A stretch of 64,000 nt of DNA from Altererythrobacter xiamenensis (lineage in GTDB: Bacteria > Pseudomonadota > Alphaproteobacteria > Sphingomonadales > Sphingomonadaceae). Where the stretch lies: contig NZ_FXWG01000001.1 of assembly GCF_900177715.1 (NCBI RefSeq), positions 993,501 through 1,057,500 of the forward strand, read 5' to 3'. The notes beneath the pieces were generated by a model. It was given only the letters and a program-made list of their open reading frames with translations, made no database searches and had not been told where the DNA came from. This document shows positions 35,370 to 44,700 of this stretch, in pieces. Numbering within the stretch: the first letter of the stretch is position 1; each line of letters starts with the position of its first letter. Made by a program: the position numbers and the translations under genes.

Positions 35370-35736
35370 ACTTCAGCCGATGCTGATTTGATGCAAGGCC
35401 AATATTTCACCCATAAGAGCCAATTGATTTGTGCTCGCAGCGAACTTCTTGATGAACCCAATCGCCCGCAAATAAGGCCTACCGTGGAGTGTCACTTTCG
35501 AGCGAAGGCGATCTAAAAGCGGACGGTCTGCTTACGGCCCAGTTTCCGACGTTTCGGCAGACAAAATCCGAATGGCCGATTGGGGGCCGTTTGCAGTAAG
35601 TCTGCTTTTGGTAGCTACAAACTGCAAACCGTCGTTCATCCTGCTACGCGATTGAGGACGGCGACGGCCCGATCTGGCATCGTCGGACATCATATCAGCC
35701 TCTACTCATCGACGTTGTTAGGGCAAAAAGCCGGCC
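35370..35736. other. Intergenic region with decayed palindromic repeats
   Basis: No gene seen. From about 35511 to 35605 it holds degenerate GTCCGC-family sequence (AAAGCGGACGGTCTGC; GATTGGGGGCCGTTTGC). This gap separates the catabolic cluster from the nitrosative-stress module. Confidence 0.4.
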
Positions 35737-36001
35737 TTATTTTGCCTCGGCAAGGAATTCGATTTCGATGCTAAAGTCCCCTTGTTGAGTCACGAGATGA
35801 TGAGGGACACGCGGCGGTACATCGATGCTGTCGCCGGGGCCGAGGATGATCGTGTACTGCTCGCTCTCAGGATCATCCCAGGCAAAGCCAATCTCGCCCG
35901 AATGGACGGTGAGGCGCGCCCAGGTGCCTTGCTTGGTTCGATGCTCCCGAAGCAGGCAAGCTCGCGGCGTCGAACGGGCCTAGCTTGCGATAGGTCTTCA
36001 T
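35737..36001 (-). pseudogene. DUF1971 gene, frameshifted
   Basis: Starts MKTYRKLGPFDAASLPAS, then the frame is lost near 35950. The next frame continues with the rest of a DUF1971 (tellurite-resistance-related cupin-like) protein: REHRTKQGTWARLTVHSGEI, GFAWDDPESEQYTIILGPGD, VPPRVPHHLVTQ, ending at the TAA at 35737. The joined product would be close to the usual length of about 90 residues. A short insertion or deletion at the SLPA/REH junction explains it. DUF1971 genes commonly accompany group III globins, as here. A sequencing error is the alternative. Confidence 0.75.
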
Positions 36002-36045
36002 CGAAACTGGCGCTGTGAACCTATGCTTGTCGATTGGGTGCGCGA

Positions 36046-36504
36046 TCATGAACCTGCGCCTTGCAACGCAATAATCACCGACACCGCGAGGCCGAAGAAT
36101 GCCACTGCCGCGGGGACTACGACAATCTGTCCATAGACGGCCTTGCGATCCATAGGGCCGAAATGCGTCATCAACCGACCGTCGCGATCGAGTGGGGATG
36201 ACGTCTGGTCGGGATTCTGCGCGACAATGATCCGGCCGACCGAAAAGAAGACCGCGACGTAGACAATTGAAACGACGATGGAGAGCAATGCCTTTCCGCT
36301 CGATCCCAACGTGGCGATCATGCTGGTCAGGAAGACGCCGTAGCAAGCAATCATCGTCAGCCAGATCCGGGCGAGGAGTTCAAAACCGCGGGCCTCCGGT
36401 TGCGCGGTGGTCTGCTCTTGCGTTGCGACCTTGATATCGGGAAGAATATCTTCGAGGCGGTCTGCAACCTCGAACTGGCGGCGGTCATTCTTGTATTCAG
36501 ACAT
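36046..36504 (-). CDS. Small membrane protein of the nitrosative-stress module
   Basis: A 152-residue protein with a charged N-terminus (MSEYKNDRRQFEVADRLEDI) and three hydrophobic helices (LARIWLTMIACYGVFLTSMI, ALLSIVVSIVYVAVFFSVG, IVVVPAAVAFFGLAVSVII). The ATG at 36504 follows AAGGAAGG and overlaps the end of the globin gene by eight bases. I know no family for it. Its coupling to the globin suggests a role with NO or O2, such as a membrane partner. Confidence 0.75.
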   Translation of the reverse strand: MSEYKNDRRQFEVADRLEDILPDIKVATQEQTTAQPEARGFELLARIWLTMIACYGVFLTSMIATLGSSGKALLSIVVSIVYVAVFFSVGRIIVAQNPDQTSSPLDRDGRLMTHFGPMDRKAVYGQIVVVPAAVAFFGLAVSVIIALQGAGS

Positions 36505-36982
36505 GGGGCAGATCCTTCCTTTCAATGGCTCCGCCAATGCCGTCGCGTTGAACGGAGATGCCGGTAAGCAGGCTATCTGCGATCATTCGCGCGCGATCCC
36601 CCACAAGTTGAACGGCGCGCGCGTCGAGATTCATCTGGTGTAGATTGGCGTAGAAGAGCTCCAGCCATCGACTGAAATGCCGTTCGGTCAGGCCCGGAAT
36701 GGCAATGTGTTTCACCATTGGGTTGCCGGAAAAATCACCGCTGTTGTGCAGTATCGAGCGCCAGAACTGCTTCATCCGGGAAAGGTGTGGCGGCCATTCG
36801 TCGATCCGTTCGGCAAAGATGGGGCCGAGCAGTTCGTCCTCGCGGATCGAGGCGTAGAAGCGCTCGACCATGTCCGAGACGAAGTCTTCATCAATCCCGA
36901 TAGCCTCGGCCTGAGCCCGCTTTGCCACGCGAACCCGCAAGGCATGGCGGTGCGCGTCTGGGGTTTGAAGTGTCTGGCTCAT
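36497..36982 (-). CDS. Group III truncated haemoglobin
   Basis: A 161-residue 2-on-2 globin of class III. Seen are FVSDMVERFYASIREDELLG, WPPHLSRMKQFWRSILHNSG, then DFSGNPMVKHIAIPGLTERH with the proximal His, and FSRWLELFYANLHQ. Such globins act in NO or peroxynitrite defence and are commonly controlled by NsrR. The ATG at 36982 gives the usual length; a GTG at 36991 is the alternative. It is divergent from an Rrf2 regulator and is followed by a coupled membrane protein. Confidence 0.9.
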   Translation of the reverse strand: MSQTLQTPDAHRHALRVRVAKRAQAEAIGIDEDFVSDMVERFYASIREDELLGPIFAERIDEWPPHLSRMKQFWRSILHNSGDFSGNPMVKHIAIPGLTERHFSRWLELFYANLHQMNLDARAVQLVGDRARMIADSLLTGISVQRDGIGGAIERKDLPHV

Positions 36983-37055
36983 GGTCGGCACGACTCGTAT
37001 ATCAGTATCTGAAATGCCGATTTAACGGCCTTGCCGATAAAATCAATATTCTATA

Positions 37056-37070
37056 TGCATATTTAATGCA
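37056..37070. promoter_or_regulatory. NsrR-like operator overlapping the regulator start codon
   Basis: TGCAT (37056-37060), ATTTA, ATGCA (37066-37070) form an AT-rich inverted repeat like known NsrR boxes. It lies between the globin and the Rrf2 gene and includes the ATG of the latter. Confidence 0.55.
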
Positions 37071-37500
37071 ATTGAGCCTCAAGACCGATTATGCCTTGCG
37101 CATGCTCATGGCACTGGCCGCAAACGACGAGGTCCTTTCGGTCGAGTGGATGGCCGAGCATTACGGCATTTCGCGCAATCACCTGGCCAAGGTCGCACAG
37201 CAGCTGAATGCAACGGGCCTGGTCCGCACCATGCGGGGCCGGGGCGGGGGGATGCAGCTCGCGCTTGAACCGGACGAGATCAATGTTGGCGCGGTCGTGC
37301 GCGAGTTCGAACGCTTCGAAGGCTTTGTCGCCTGCATGGGAGGAGAGGCTGCGTGCACAATTGACGGAGTGTGCGGGCTGAAGCCTGCTCTTGGAGGTGC
37401 ACTCGAGGCGTTTCTGACGCACCTCGACAATTTCACCCTGGCGGATATCGCCAGAAGGCCCAAAGCCATAAGCGAACGCTTGCTCAGCGGAACCGGTTGA
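37066..37500 (+). CDS. Rrf2-family regulator, NsrR-like
   Basis: A 144-residue Rrf2 winged-helix protein: MQLSLKTDYALRMLMALA, GISRNHLAKVAQQLNATGLV, and the wing TMRGRGGGMQLAL. Three cysteines for a [Fe-S] cluster follow in CMGGEAACTIDGVC (spacing Cx6Cx5C), the NsrR arrangement. NO destroys the cluster and releases DNA. It is divergent from the group III globin, a standard NsrR target. The ATG at 37066 is preferred because the Rrf2 fold begins there; a frame open to 36922 adds only intergenic sequence. Confidence 0.88.
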   Translation: MQLSLKTDYALRMLMALAANDEVLSVEWMAEHYGISRNHLAKVAQQLNATGLVRTMRGRGGGMQLALEPDEINVGAVVREFERFEGFVACMGGEAACTIDGVCGLKPALGGALEAFLTHLDNFTLADIARRPKAISERLLSGTG

Positions 37501-37685
37501 GGTTTCCGCTCCCAGTGCATCAGGATGATTGCACCTCGAACGCCATGCAGTAACCGAAGAGATCGTGCGTGGACCCTGATTTCGGCTGTCGGATTGGATA
37601 TAGCTCAGCGGCGATAGCTGGGCCGATTTCAGACGGTCCGCTCATCAGGATGTGAGTGTGTAGACCAGAGGTGCCGCTAACGAAC

Positions 37686-38939
37686 CTAAAGACGAGGGAT
37701 CGATACGGACTTGATCGATTTCAGACGCAGCCTCTGACCGCTGAGCGGGTCATGGTTCGCGGGGGGCGGATCGAGAAATCCCATGACTTCGTCGAACCAC
37801 AAATCCACCCCGTGGATGCCAAAGCCGTGTCCGTCGACCGGACCGATGCCATAAGTCGGAAAAACTCTCGCTCTGTAAGGCTTGCCCGAGGCGGCCAGCT
37901 CTTTGGCCAATTCAATGGTCGGCTGGGTGCTGAAATCATTCGCTGCCTGACCGAGGAAGATGGGAATGCGCGCATTTCTCGCGGCCTCTCGCATTCGCTC
38001 CCGAAATAGCGCCGACCCCTCCCAGTTCATCGCCGAACCCGCGAAATCGGCCGCTCCCTTGAGGCCAAGACCGCGCTCGGCTGCAAGCAGGGCCAGAACT
38101 CCGCCAAAGGAATTGCCGATTACGAAGATCCGCTTCCGTTCGATCTCGGGGTGCGAGGCCGCCATCGCGATCGCCGCGGCAAGGTCATCGAGCTGCGGGC
38201 CTTCCAGCTGAGCAATGGCGAACTGCGCGCGCGCTGCATCGCCCTCGTTCTTCTGGATCTCTGTAAGCTGAGCGAGCAGGTTGGGTGCCTGGTCTGCCGA
38301 AAGTCCGCTCCCGCGGCGGTGCACACCGATAACGTAATAACCGCGAGCGGCGATGGCAGGTCCCACGCTCTCGAACAGGGAGGTCGGGTCGGGTTCGTTG
38401 CCGTGAGCATAAACGACGACCGGGAAGGGCCCTTTGCCCTGCGGGCGGTAGACCATTGCCTTGAGGTTCAATTCGCCGCTTCGCACGGTGACAATGTCTG
38501 GCAGGGCCGGCATTCTCACGCTCTGATAACCAGAGAGTTGCCAGCCGTCTGCATCGCGCGTCCAGCGAAGGGTGTAGAGCGTCGAGTGGATCGCCTGCGC
38601 GTCCTCTCCTTCCGCAACTACCTGCGAGCGCGCCACGAACGTCGCTCCGGTCTCGCTCTCCCGTATCCGAACCTGTGTCCAGATACGCAGGGGAGCCGGA
38701 CGTCGTTCGAAGGGCCAGTTGCGCAGGCTCGTGACGAGTTCTTCGCCATCGCGTAAGTCTCCGCGCGTATTGATAGCGACAAAGTCGGGTGCGATGATCG
38801 CGGCTACCTTCTCCGCATCACGCTGTTCAATCGCATCGACAGCGGCGATCGAGCGCTCTCGAACGTCATCGTTCGCAGACACCGGCAAAGCAGCCAGTGC
38901 GCCGAGAATGGCTATCGCATGGCAAAACCAGGTTCGCAT
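37686..38939 (-). CDS. Exported alpha/beta hydrolase with SnoaL-like N-domain
   Basis: A 417-residue protein. It has a signal peptide (FCHAIAILGALAALPVSA), then a DUF4440/SnoaL-like domain (VDAIEQRDAEKVAAIIAPDF, LRWTRDADGWQLSGYQSVRM), then an alpha/beta hydrolase domain from about residue 150. That domain has VVVYAHGNEPDP, the nucleophile Ser in VIGNSFGGVLAL and a His near the end in DGHGFGIHG. It is a likely periplasmic esterase or peptidase-like hydrolase. The start at 38939 places the signal peptide at the N-terminus; a frame to 39041 would bury it. Confidence 0.82.
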   Translation of the reverse strand: MRTWFCHAIAILGALAALPVSANDDVRERSIAAVDAIEQRDAEKVAAIIAPDFVAINTRGDLRDGEELVTSLRNWPFERRPAPLRIWTQVRIRESETGATFVARSQVVAEGEDAQAIHSTLYTLRWTRDADGWQLSGYQSVRMPALPDIVTVRSGELNLKAMVYRPQGKGPFPVVVYAHGNEPDPTSLFESVGPAIAARGYYVIGVHRRGSGLSADQAPNLLAQLTEIQKNEGDAARAQFAIAQLEGPQLDDLAAAIAMAASHPEIERKRIFVIGNSFGGVLALLAAERGLGLKGAADFAGSAMNWEGSALFRERMREAARNARIPIFLGQAANDFSTQPTIELAKELAASGKPYRARVFPTYGIGPVDGHGFGIHGVDLWFDEVMGFLDPPPANHDPLSGQRLRLKSIKSVSIPRL

Positions 38940-39293
38940 GTGACGGTGTTCCTCTGCAGCACCCGATTGTCCACATAACCTGATTGCGGGGCCGAGGACA
39001 AAGCTTTCATCAGCGCCGAGTTTCCATCTCGCCTGTTCCATCGTTCCGAGATGGCATGCAAAATTGGCAAGCTGTCAGTGATCGGCACAAGGTGGATCAG
39101 GGTATTCGGCGGTCTGCCACAAGCACTCAGACCTTCGCCCTCACACCCAATCTCAGACGATAGAACCATGGCGATCGTTTCCTGAAATCGGTCGTTCGGC
39201 TTTCAGGTAATTGGGCACCGACCTCGAACGTCCGACTTTGGGGAGCAATGCAGACATTCGTGCTTCGTCCGGCTAGTCGCCCACGTAATCACC
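38940..39293. other. Intergenic region, no gene seen
   Basis: About 350 bases. Apart from a weak relative of the palindromic repeats around 39188-39236 I see no structure, RNA gene or open frame that looks real. Confidence 0.35.
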
Positions 39294-39536
39294 TCACTTG
39301 CGCCTCTCAGGCGGCCGCTTTCGATCCTCGGCGAACTCCCGCAGCGTCTCGCCGGCGCGTGATGCACCATCCCGGTATGAGCGATCGACGAGTTTCATCT
39401 TGTAGCGCTCGGGCATGGCATCATTGATGATGTCGAATATGCGCTGCTCCCAGTGCCATTCCTCAAGATATCGCTCTTTCATCCTATCGCTGCGAGCTCG
39501 GCGGTACTTGTCGGCAAAGTAACTGAGCAGTCCCAA
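39294..39536 (-). CDS. Small charged hypothetical protein
   Basis: Up to 80 residues, rich in Arg, Lys, Glu and Tyr (RMKERYLEEWHWEQRIFDII, MKLVDRSYRDGASRAGETL). The only start for the full frame is a TTG at 39536; an internal ATG at 39482 gives 62 residues. I do not recognise it. It abuts, in the opposite direction, the broken 5' end of an ImmA/IrrE-type gene, so it may itself be a fragment brought in by the rearrangement. Confidence 0.4.
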   Translation of the reverse strand: MGLLSYFADKYRRARSDRMKERYLEEWHWEQRIFDIINDAMPERYKMKLVDRSYRDGASRAGETLREFAEDRKRPPERRK

Positions 39537-39537
39537 G

Positions 39538-40138
39538 CTACGGCGGCGCTTTTCGATAGCCCACGCACGAACTTGGGCATTTTCTGATTGAGGCGCACTA
39601 CCCCCGCGCTGATCAGCATAGGCAATGCGCGCTCGGCGATCTGCATATGCTCGATCCGCGAAGCATGGATAAACGGCGGCGCATCGAGGGTGAAGCCAAC
39701 TCCTTTGCTGCCCAGCTGCCCATGCCGCCTAAACGCATTCGGGAGTATGTTGGCCGATCAGGCGTATCGCTCGAAAACCTCGTTGCCATGGCGCGCGACT
39801 TTGCAGTCAGCAAGGAAGCGATCGCCCGCGCCTTTGTCGACGCCCACAGAGAACCAATTGCAGTGATCGTCTCGCGCCACGGGCGGGTCGAACGCTTCTA
39901 CCGCCATGAGGACTTTCCGTTTCTGACCGTATCGCGACGCAAGACCCTTCCTCCCGAAGCGATTGCAGCCGAACCAATGGAGCCAAGGGCCTTCTCGGAG
40001 AAGGAGGAAGTCGAAGCCGACACATGGCTGTCGGAACGAGATTGCGAGCGCGTCCTGGCCCTTACCGAACAGGCACTTGGACAGCGCAACGGCTTTGCGC
40101 TGACCCTGCTCCAGGCTGAGCTCGACGACGACGAATAG
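39538..40138 (+). pseudogene. ImmA/IrrE-type peptidase gene, truncated and frameshifted
   Basis: The remnant begins with RRRFSIAH. CACG is then duplicated (39562-39569), and the next frame continues ELGHFLIEAHYPRAD, QCALGDLHMLDPRS, KRRRIEGEANSFAAQLPMPP and a C-terminal part that ends at 40138. Removing the 4-bp duplication restores HELGH, the zinc site of this family. The N-terminal part of the gene is missing upstream of 39538, where a stop lies in frame. An ATG at 39647 opens a 163-codon frame, but the product would lack the catalytic motif. Confidence 0.8.
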
Positions 40139-40150
40139 GGTACGTCCCCA

Positions 40151-40392
40151 TTCCCTGCCTGGGACAAAGCGTTTCCCTGATCTCTCGCAAAGCCTTCCCT
40201 GCTTCAGCCGGAGAAGTTCCCTGCTTCCCGCGTAGGGAATTAAACCCGAGGAATGGCAGTTTTCTGCGGGTTTGAAGCGCTGTAGCGCGCCGAGGAAGGG
40301 CTGAAAACTTTCGAATTCCCTGTAGATTCCCTGCAAAACAGGGAAATCAGGCAAGAGACGCGTTCGCTACAAACTGCGTCGCGCACCAGTCA
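40151..40392. repeat. TTCCCTG-rich element, copy 2
   Basis: TTCCCTG occurs at 40151, 40173, 40195, 40217, 40316 and 40327, and CAGGGAA at 40339-40345. The tail 40373-40392 (ACTGCGTCGCGCACCAGTCA) matches copy 1 at 18 of 20 positions and begins the same 28 bases after CAGGGAA. The first four units are spaced exactly 22 bases apart. It starts 13 bases after the ImmA-type pseudogene. Confidence 0.65.
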
Positions 40393-40856
40393 CTCTTGGT
40401 TTTTACCCGAGATCGAGGTCGAAGACCTTAAGCGAACGAGGCGTCGCCGCCGTGCCGGGCGCGCGCCTTACTCCTTCAATAATCCTCTTCTTCGACCCGC
40501 CGGGAATAGTGGCAGGCCCGCTGGCCAAGGGCGTGTTGCGAAGCCGCGCGAGGATTTGGCAATTTCGAGAGCCGCCAAGCCCAGCCGCAAGCCCAGCCGC
40601 AAGGCCAGCCCCCTCCGGCCCATTTGTTATCGAAAGCAACCGTTGCCGAATCACCGTAAGTCATTAAGGTTGGGGGGAGTTTTGGGGAAAGTCCGTCCGA
40701 TTTTTTGAACCGGCCCACGGCATCGTAATGAGCCAGTCGAGCAGTCCAGCCGATCCTTACGCCGGCAAACTTCGGAAAAGTCTGGCGGAATTTCCGGGGC
40801 ATGGGCGTCACGCTTTGCATTCCTGGTGCAGGGTGTGATTGAGGAGCAGGTATCGA
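40393..40856. other. Intergenic region with short tandem repeat
   Basis: Holds three 12-base units (AAGCCCAGCCGC, third copy altered) at about 40577-40612. Open frames run on the minus strand (40403-40654 and others), but none has a ribosome site or a family I recognise; the first may be a C-terminal gene fragment. Confidence 0.35.
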
Positions 40857-41639
40857 ATGGCCGCCAATGCTGGCCCGAACAGTACGGCGAATACTCCGGG
40901 CAATCGCGGTCTCACCGCAACGCCCGGACTGCCCCAATTCGCGCGGCGTCTGGCAACCCTTGGCGAAAATATCGCTTTCCCGGATCTGACGCCTGCCGTC
41001 ATCGGACGCAAATCTATCGAGACGGTGCAGCCGATCTGGGCTGATACCGACGGCCGCCAATCAATGTATGTCCTGGAAGAGGGTCTGGCATACAGCTTCA
41101 CATTCCTGCCGGGCGGCAAGCGCCACATCGACGATATTTTTGGGCCCGGGGCAATTTGCAATTGGCCAAGGCTGCGCTCGCCGGACTACCAATGCAATCT
41201 CATGCTCAAACCGAACAGCTCGCTCGCCCTCGTTGATCCGGCAAGGTTCGGAGAGATCCTCAAGTCGAATGTTTCGTTTGCCGCAGCGCTCCGCCGGCTC
41301 GAACTGGCGCGAACCCTGCGCAATTCCCAACGCATCCGCGCGCTGATTTCCCTGCCCGCCCCGCACCGCCTGTCGATCTTCCTGCTCGATCTGCGGGAAG
41401 AATACAGGCTGAGCGGCAATGAGGACGATTGGCTCCCGCTCGGCTTCACACAGGAAGAGATCGCCGATCTGGCAGGCATGACGGAAGTTCATGTGAACCG
41501 AACGCTGGCCAAGATGCAGGAGGCAGGAGAGCTGACACGGCGCGCCGGGTATTTCTGCCTTCCGAACGCGGAAAAGCTCGAAGCACAGTTGGACTACCGC
41601 CGCTTCACCAGCGGGTATGGCGGAGACGGTCATGATTAA
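40857..41639 (+). CDS. Crp/Fnr-family transcriptional regulator
   Basis: A 260-residue regulator. Residues about 30-150 are a cyclic-nucleotide-binding-like beta barrel (SMYVLEEGLAYSFTFLPGGK, RHIDDIFGPGAICN). Residues about 165-245 are a Crp-type winged helix (LGFTQEEIADLAGMTEVHVN, RTLAKMQEAGEL). No N-terminal Cys cluster for an FNR-type Fe-S centre is visible. The ATG at 40857 follows GGAGCAGG. It lies 78 bases before the large hybrid kinase on the same strand and may control it. Confidence 0.87.
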   Translation: MAANAGPNSTANTPGNRGLTATPGLPQFARRLATLGENIAFPDLTPAVIGRKSIETVQPIWADTDGRQSMYVLEEGLAYSFTFLPGGKRHIDDIFGPGAICNWPRLRSPDYQCNLMLKPNSSLALVDPARFGEILKSNVSFAAALRRLELARTLRNSQRIRALISLPAPHRLSIFLLDLREEYRLSGNEDDWLPLGFTQEEIADLAGMTEVHVNRTLAKMQEAGELTRRAGYFCLPNAEKLEAQLDYRRFTSGYGGDGHD

Positions 41640-41717
41640 TATACCATCGCGACGCCCTACTTTCCTCCGGCATTGTGCTGTAGTGCCGTTTGCCATCGCC
41701 GAATCGAGGTCTTCCTA

Positions 41718-44700
41718 ATGTCCGCCTTCAACCACCCGGTTGTGGCCGTCGGTGCATCTGCCGGCGGAATCGAAGCGCTCAAGGCGTTGGTGGAATGCAT
41801 TCCTGCCGACACCAAGGCTACCTTTGTAATCCTGCAGCACCTCGCCCCCGATCATGAAAGCCAGCTCGTCAATATCCTCTCGCGAAATGCGAAACTGCCA
41901 TGTGTGGAAGCCGACAAGGATATGCCGGTTGAGCGAGGTCATATCTATATCCTGCCGCCCGGCCGATATCTGAAGATCGTCGACCACGGGCTGTTCAGCG
42001 AGGAACCGCCCGTACCGCACGGATCGCGGATGCCGATCGACTATTTCATGCGTTCGCTCGCCGATGCTGCCGGCCCGCAGTCGGCAGGCGTCGTCCTTTC
42101 CGGCACCGGAACCGACGGAACATTGGGCTTGCGAGCCATCAAGGGTGCTGGCGGTGTGACCTTCGCACAATCGCCGGAGACCGCGCTCTACGACGGTATG
42201 CCTCGAGCCGCGATCGATGGGAACCATGCCGATGAAGTGGGGACCATTTCGGAAATCTGCGATGGCATCATCCGCTTCGCCAAACAAAGTTCCGAAGATG
42301 TCGGCAAGGATTTCCAGCGGGCGGATTTGCATGCAGCTCTGGCGCTGCTCAAGGCGCGTCTCGGTTATGATTTTCATGCGTATAAGCCCGGCACGATCAG
42401 CCGTCGGGTTCGCAGGCGCATGAACCTTCTTCGCTTCGATACGCTTGGGGATTATGTCGAGCACCTGCGCTCTGACCCTCAAGAGATGAACCAGCTCGTC
42501 GAGGACATGCTGATCAACGTGACGTCATTCTTCCGCGATCGCGAGTTCTGGGAGGAACTGGCCGAGGAGGTTATCAAACCGCTCGCCGAGAATGCGCAGG
42601 GCAAGCCGATCCGGGTCTGGGTTCCCGCCTGTTCCAGTGGCGAGGAGGCCTATTCCTACGCCATCCTGTTCGATGAAGCCTGTGCGCAGATCAAACCTCC
42701 GTGCGACTGGCAGATCTTTGCAACCGACCTCGATGAAGATGCGATTTCGAAGGGCCGAGAGGGGCGCTACCCTGCCAGTATCGCAGGCGATGTCTCCGAA
42801 GAGCGGCTCAGCCGGTTCTTCGAGGGCGAGAATTCCGGCTATCGCGTCAAGAAGCGCCTCAGGGAACGCGTCGTCTTTGCCCAGCAGAACCTCTTGAGCG
42901 ATCCGCCCTTCTCGCGCCTCGACCTGATTTCCTGCCGCAATCTGCTCATCTACCTTGATGCCGAGCACCAAGGGCAGCTGATCGAAACATTCCATTTCGC
43001 CCTCAAGGAAAACGGCTTCCTCGCACTGGGCACCTCTGAATCCGTGCCCTCCAAGGTCACGCTGTTCAAACCGATCTCTGCCAGATCGCACATCTACCGG
43101 CGGAAACCCGGCCGCTCCAGCGCACAGTTCAGTCGCAACGGCAGCAGCAGCAAGAGCCGGTCCGAAGTGACCAGCTTTCTCACTGAGGGGCGGCGCGAGA
43201 GTGGTCGCGACCTGAGCGATCTCGTCAGGCGGTCGCTGCTGGATCGATACGCTCCGGCCGGGGTGGTGGTCGATATGCCGGGTAATATCCTGCATTACTC
43301 CGGAGCCGTCCGGCGCTTCATCGAAACCCCGGAAGGCGAACCCACCAACAATATCTACAGCCTCTTGCCCAGTTCCCTCAAGGCGAGAGTTCGCAACGCC
43401 GTGCGCAAGGCATCGTCAGGCGCGAAAGTCGAAGACCGACATACCACGGTCCACCTGTCGGACAGCGAAGTGAATATCCGGATCGATTGCGAGCTGCTGC
43501 CCGACCGATCTGAAGATAGCGATCCGGCATTCATCGTCACCTTCGTCGAGATCGAGGGCGAACCTGCCAAACCGGCGATGGAAGGCGGCGATAACGATCA
43601 GGATTACGTCAAGCACCTCGAGCATGAGCTCGAGATCGTGCGCGAGGACCTTCAGACCACAATCGAGGAACTCGAGACTTCGAATGAAGAGCTCAAGGCC
43701 AGCCACGAAGAGGCGATGGTCTCGAACGAAGAGCTTCAGTCGACCAACGAGGAGCTCGAAACCAGCCGTGAAGAGCTACAGTCGCTCAACGAAGAGCTCG
43801 TCACGGTAAACCATCAGCTCGAAGACAAGATCAGCGAAGTCGAGAAGACGACCGACGATCTCAGGAACCTCATCACGTCCACGCGTCTGCCGGTGCTCTT
43901 CCTGGACCAGGACCTCAATATCTCGAGCTTTACCTCGACCATGAGCGGTCTGATCGAGCTACGCGATGGCGACGTCGGAAGACCGCTGAGCGAACTCGCG
44001 GCAAAGGTCGACGATCCGCACCTGACCGAAGATGCAAAAGCCGTCCTCGCCGATTTGCAGCCAAGGGAGCGGGAGGTCGAATCCAGTTCAGGCGCGGTCT
44101 ACTCGCGGCGGATCCAGCCTTATCGGACCTCGGACGAACGCATTGGCGGCGTCGTCGCGACCTTCATGGACATAACCGAGAAGGCGACGGTCATTGCGCA
44201 GTTGGCCGCCCGCGAGAAGCAGGCGCGGATTCTCGCGCAGCTCGGTGAAAAGGCCCTCTCCGATCTTACCATCGACGACTTCCTCAGCGAAGCCTGCGGC
44301 GCATTGCGAGAGGCTATGAGTTGCGATTATGCCAAGATTCTCCAGCTCGATACGGACGAAGACTGTTTGAAATTGGTCGCAGGGACTGGCTGGAACAACG
44401 GGCTGGTCGGATCGGCCCGTGTCGAGACGGACCGCAAGAGCCAGGGGGGCTATACGCTTCGCGAAAGCCGCCCGATCCTCGTCGAAGACTTCAAGGATGA
44501 GCGCAGGTTCGAAGCGCCTCAGTTGCTGGTCGACCACAAGGTCCAGTCGGGAATCAGCATAGTCATTTCAGTGGGCGGGAAGCCCTGGGGTGCCCTCGGC
44601 CTGCACGACCGGGAGCCGAACCACTTCGGCAAACGCGACCTCGACATGTTGCAGGCAGTCGCCAACCTCATTTCGATGGCGATTTCGCAGAATCAGCGAG

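Noticed and set aside
37031..37046. FNR-type box (TTGCC...ATCAA) near the globin promoter
   Set aside because: Only one half fits TTGAT-N4-ATCAA, so it is not better than chance in an AT-rich stretch.
36922..37065. N-terminal extension of the Rrf2 regulator
   Set aside because: It would run through the globin 5' end and the shared promoter; the Rrf2 fold begins at the ATG at 37066.
40403..41060. Minus-strand open frames before the Crp/Fnr gene
   Set aside because: No ribosome site, low-complexity repeats (AGLAAGLAAGL), and no recognised domain. At most a C-terminal fragment of a lost gene.
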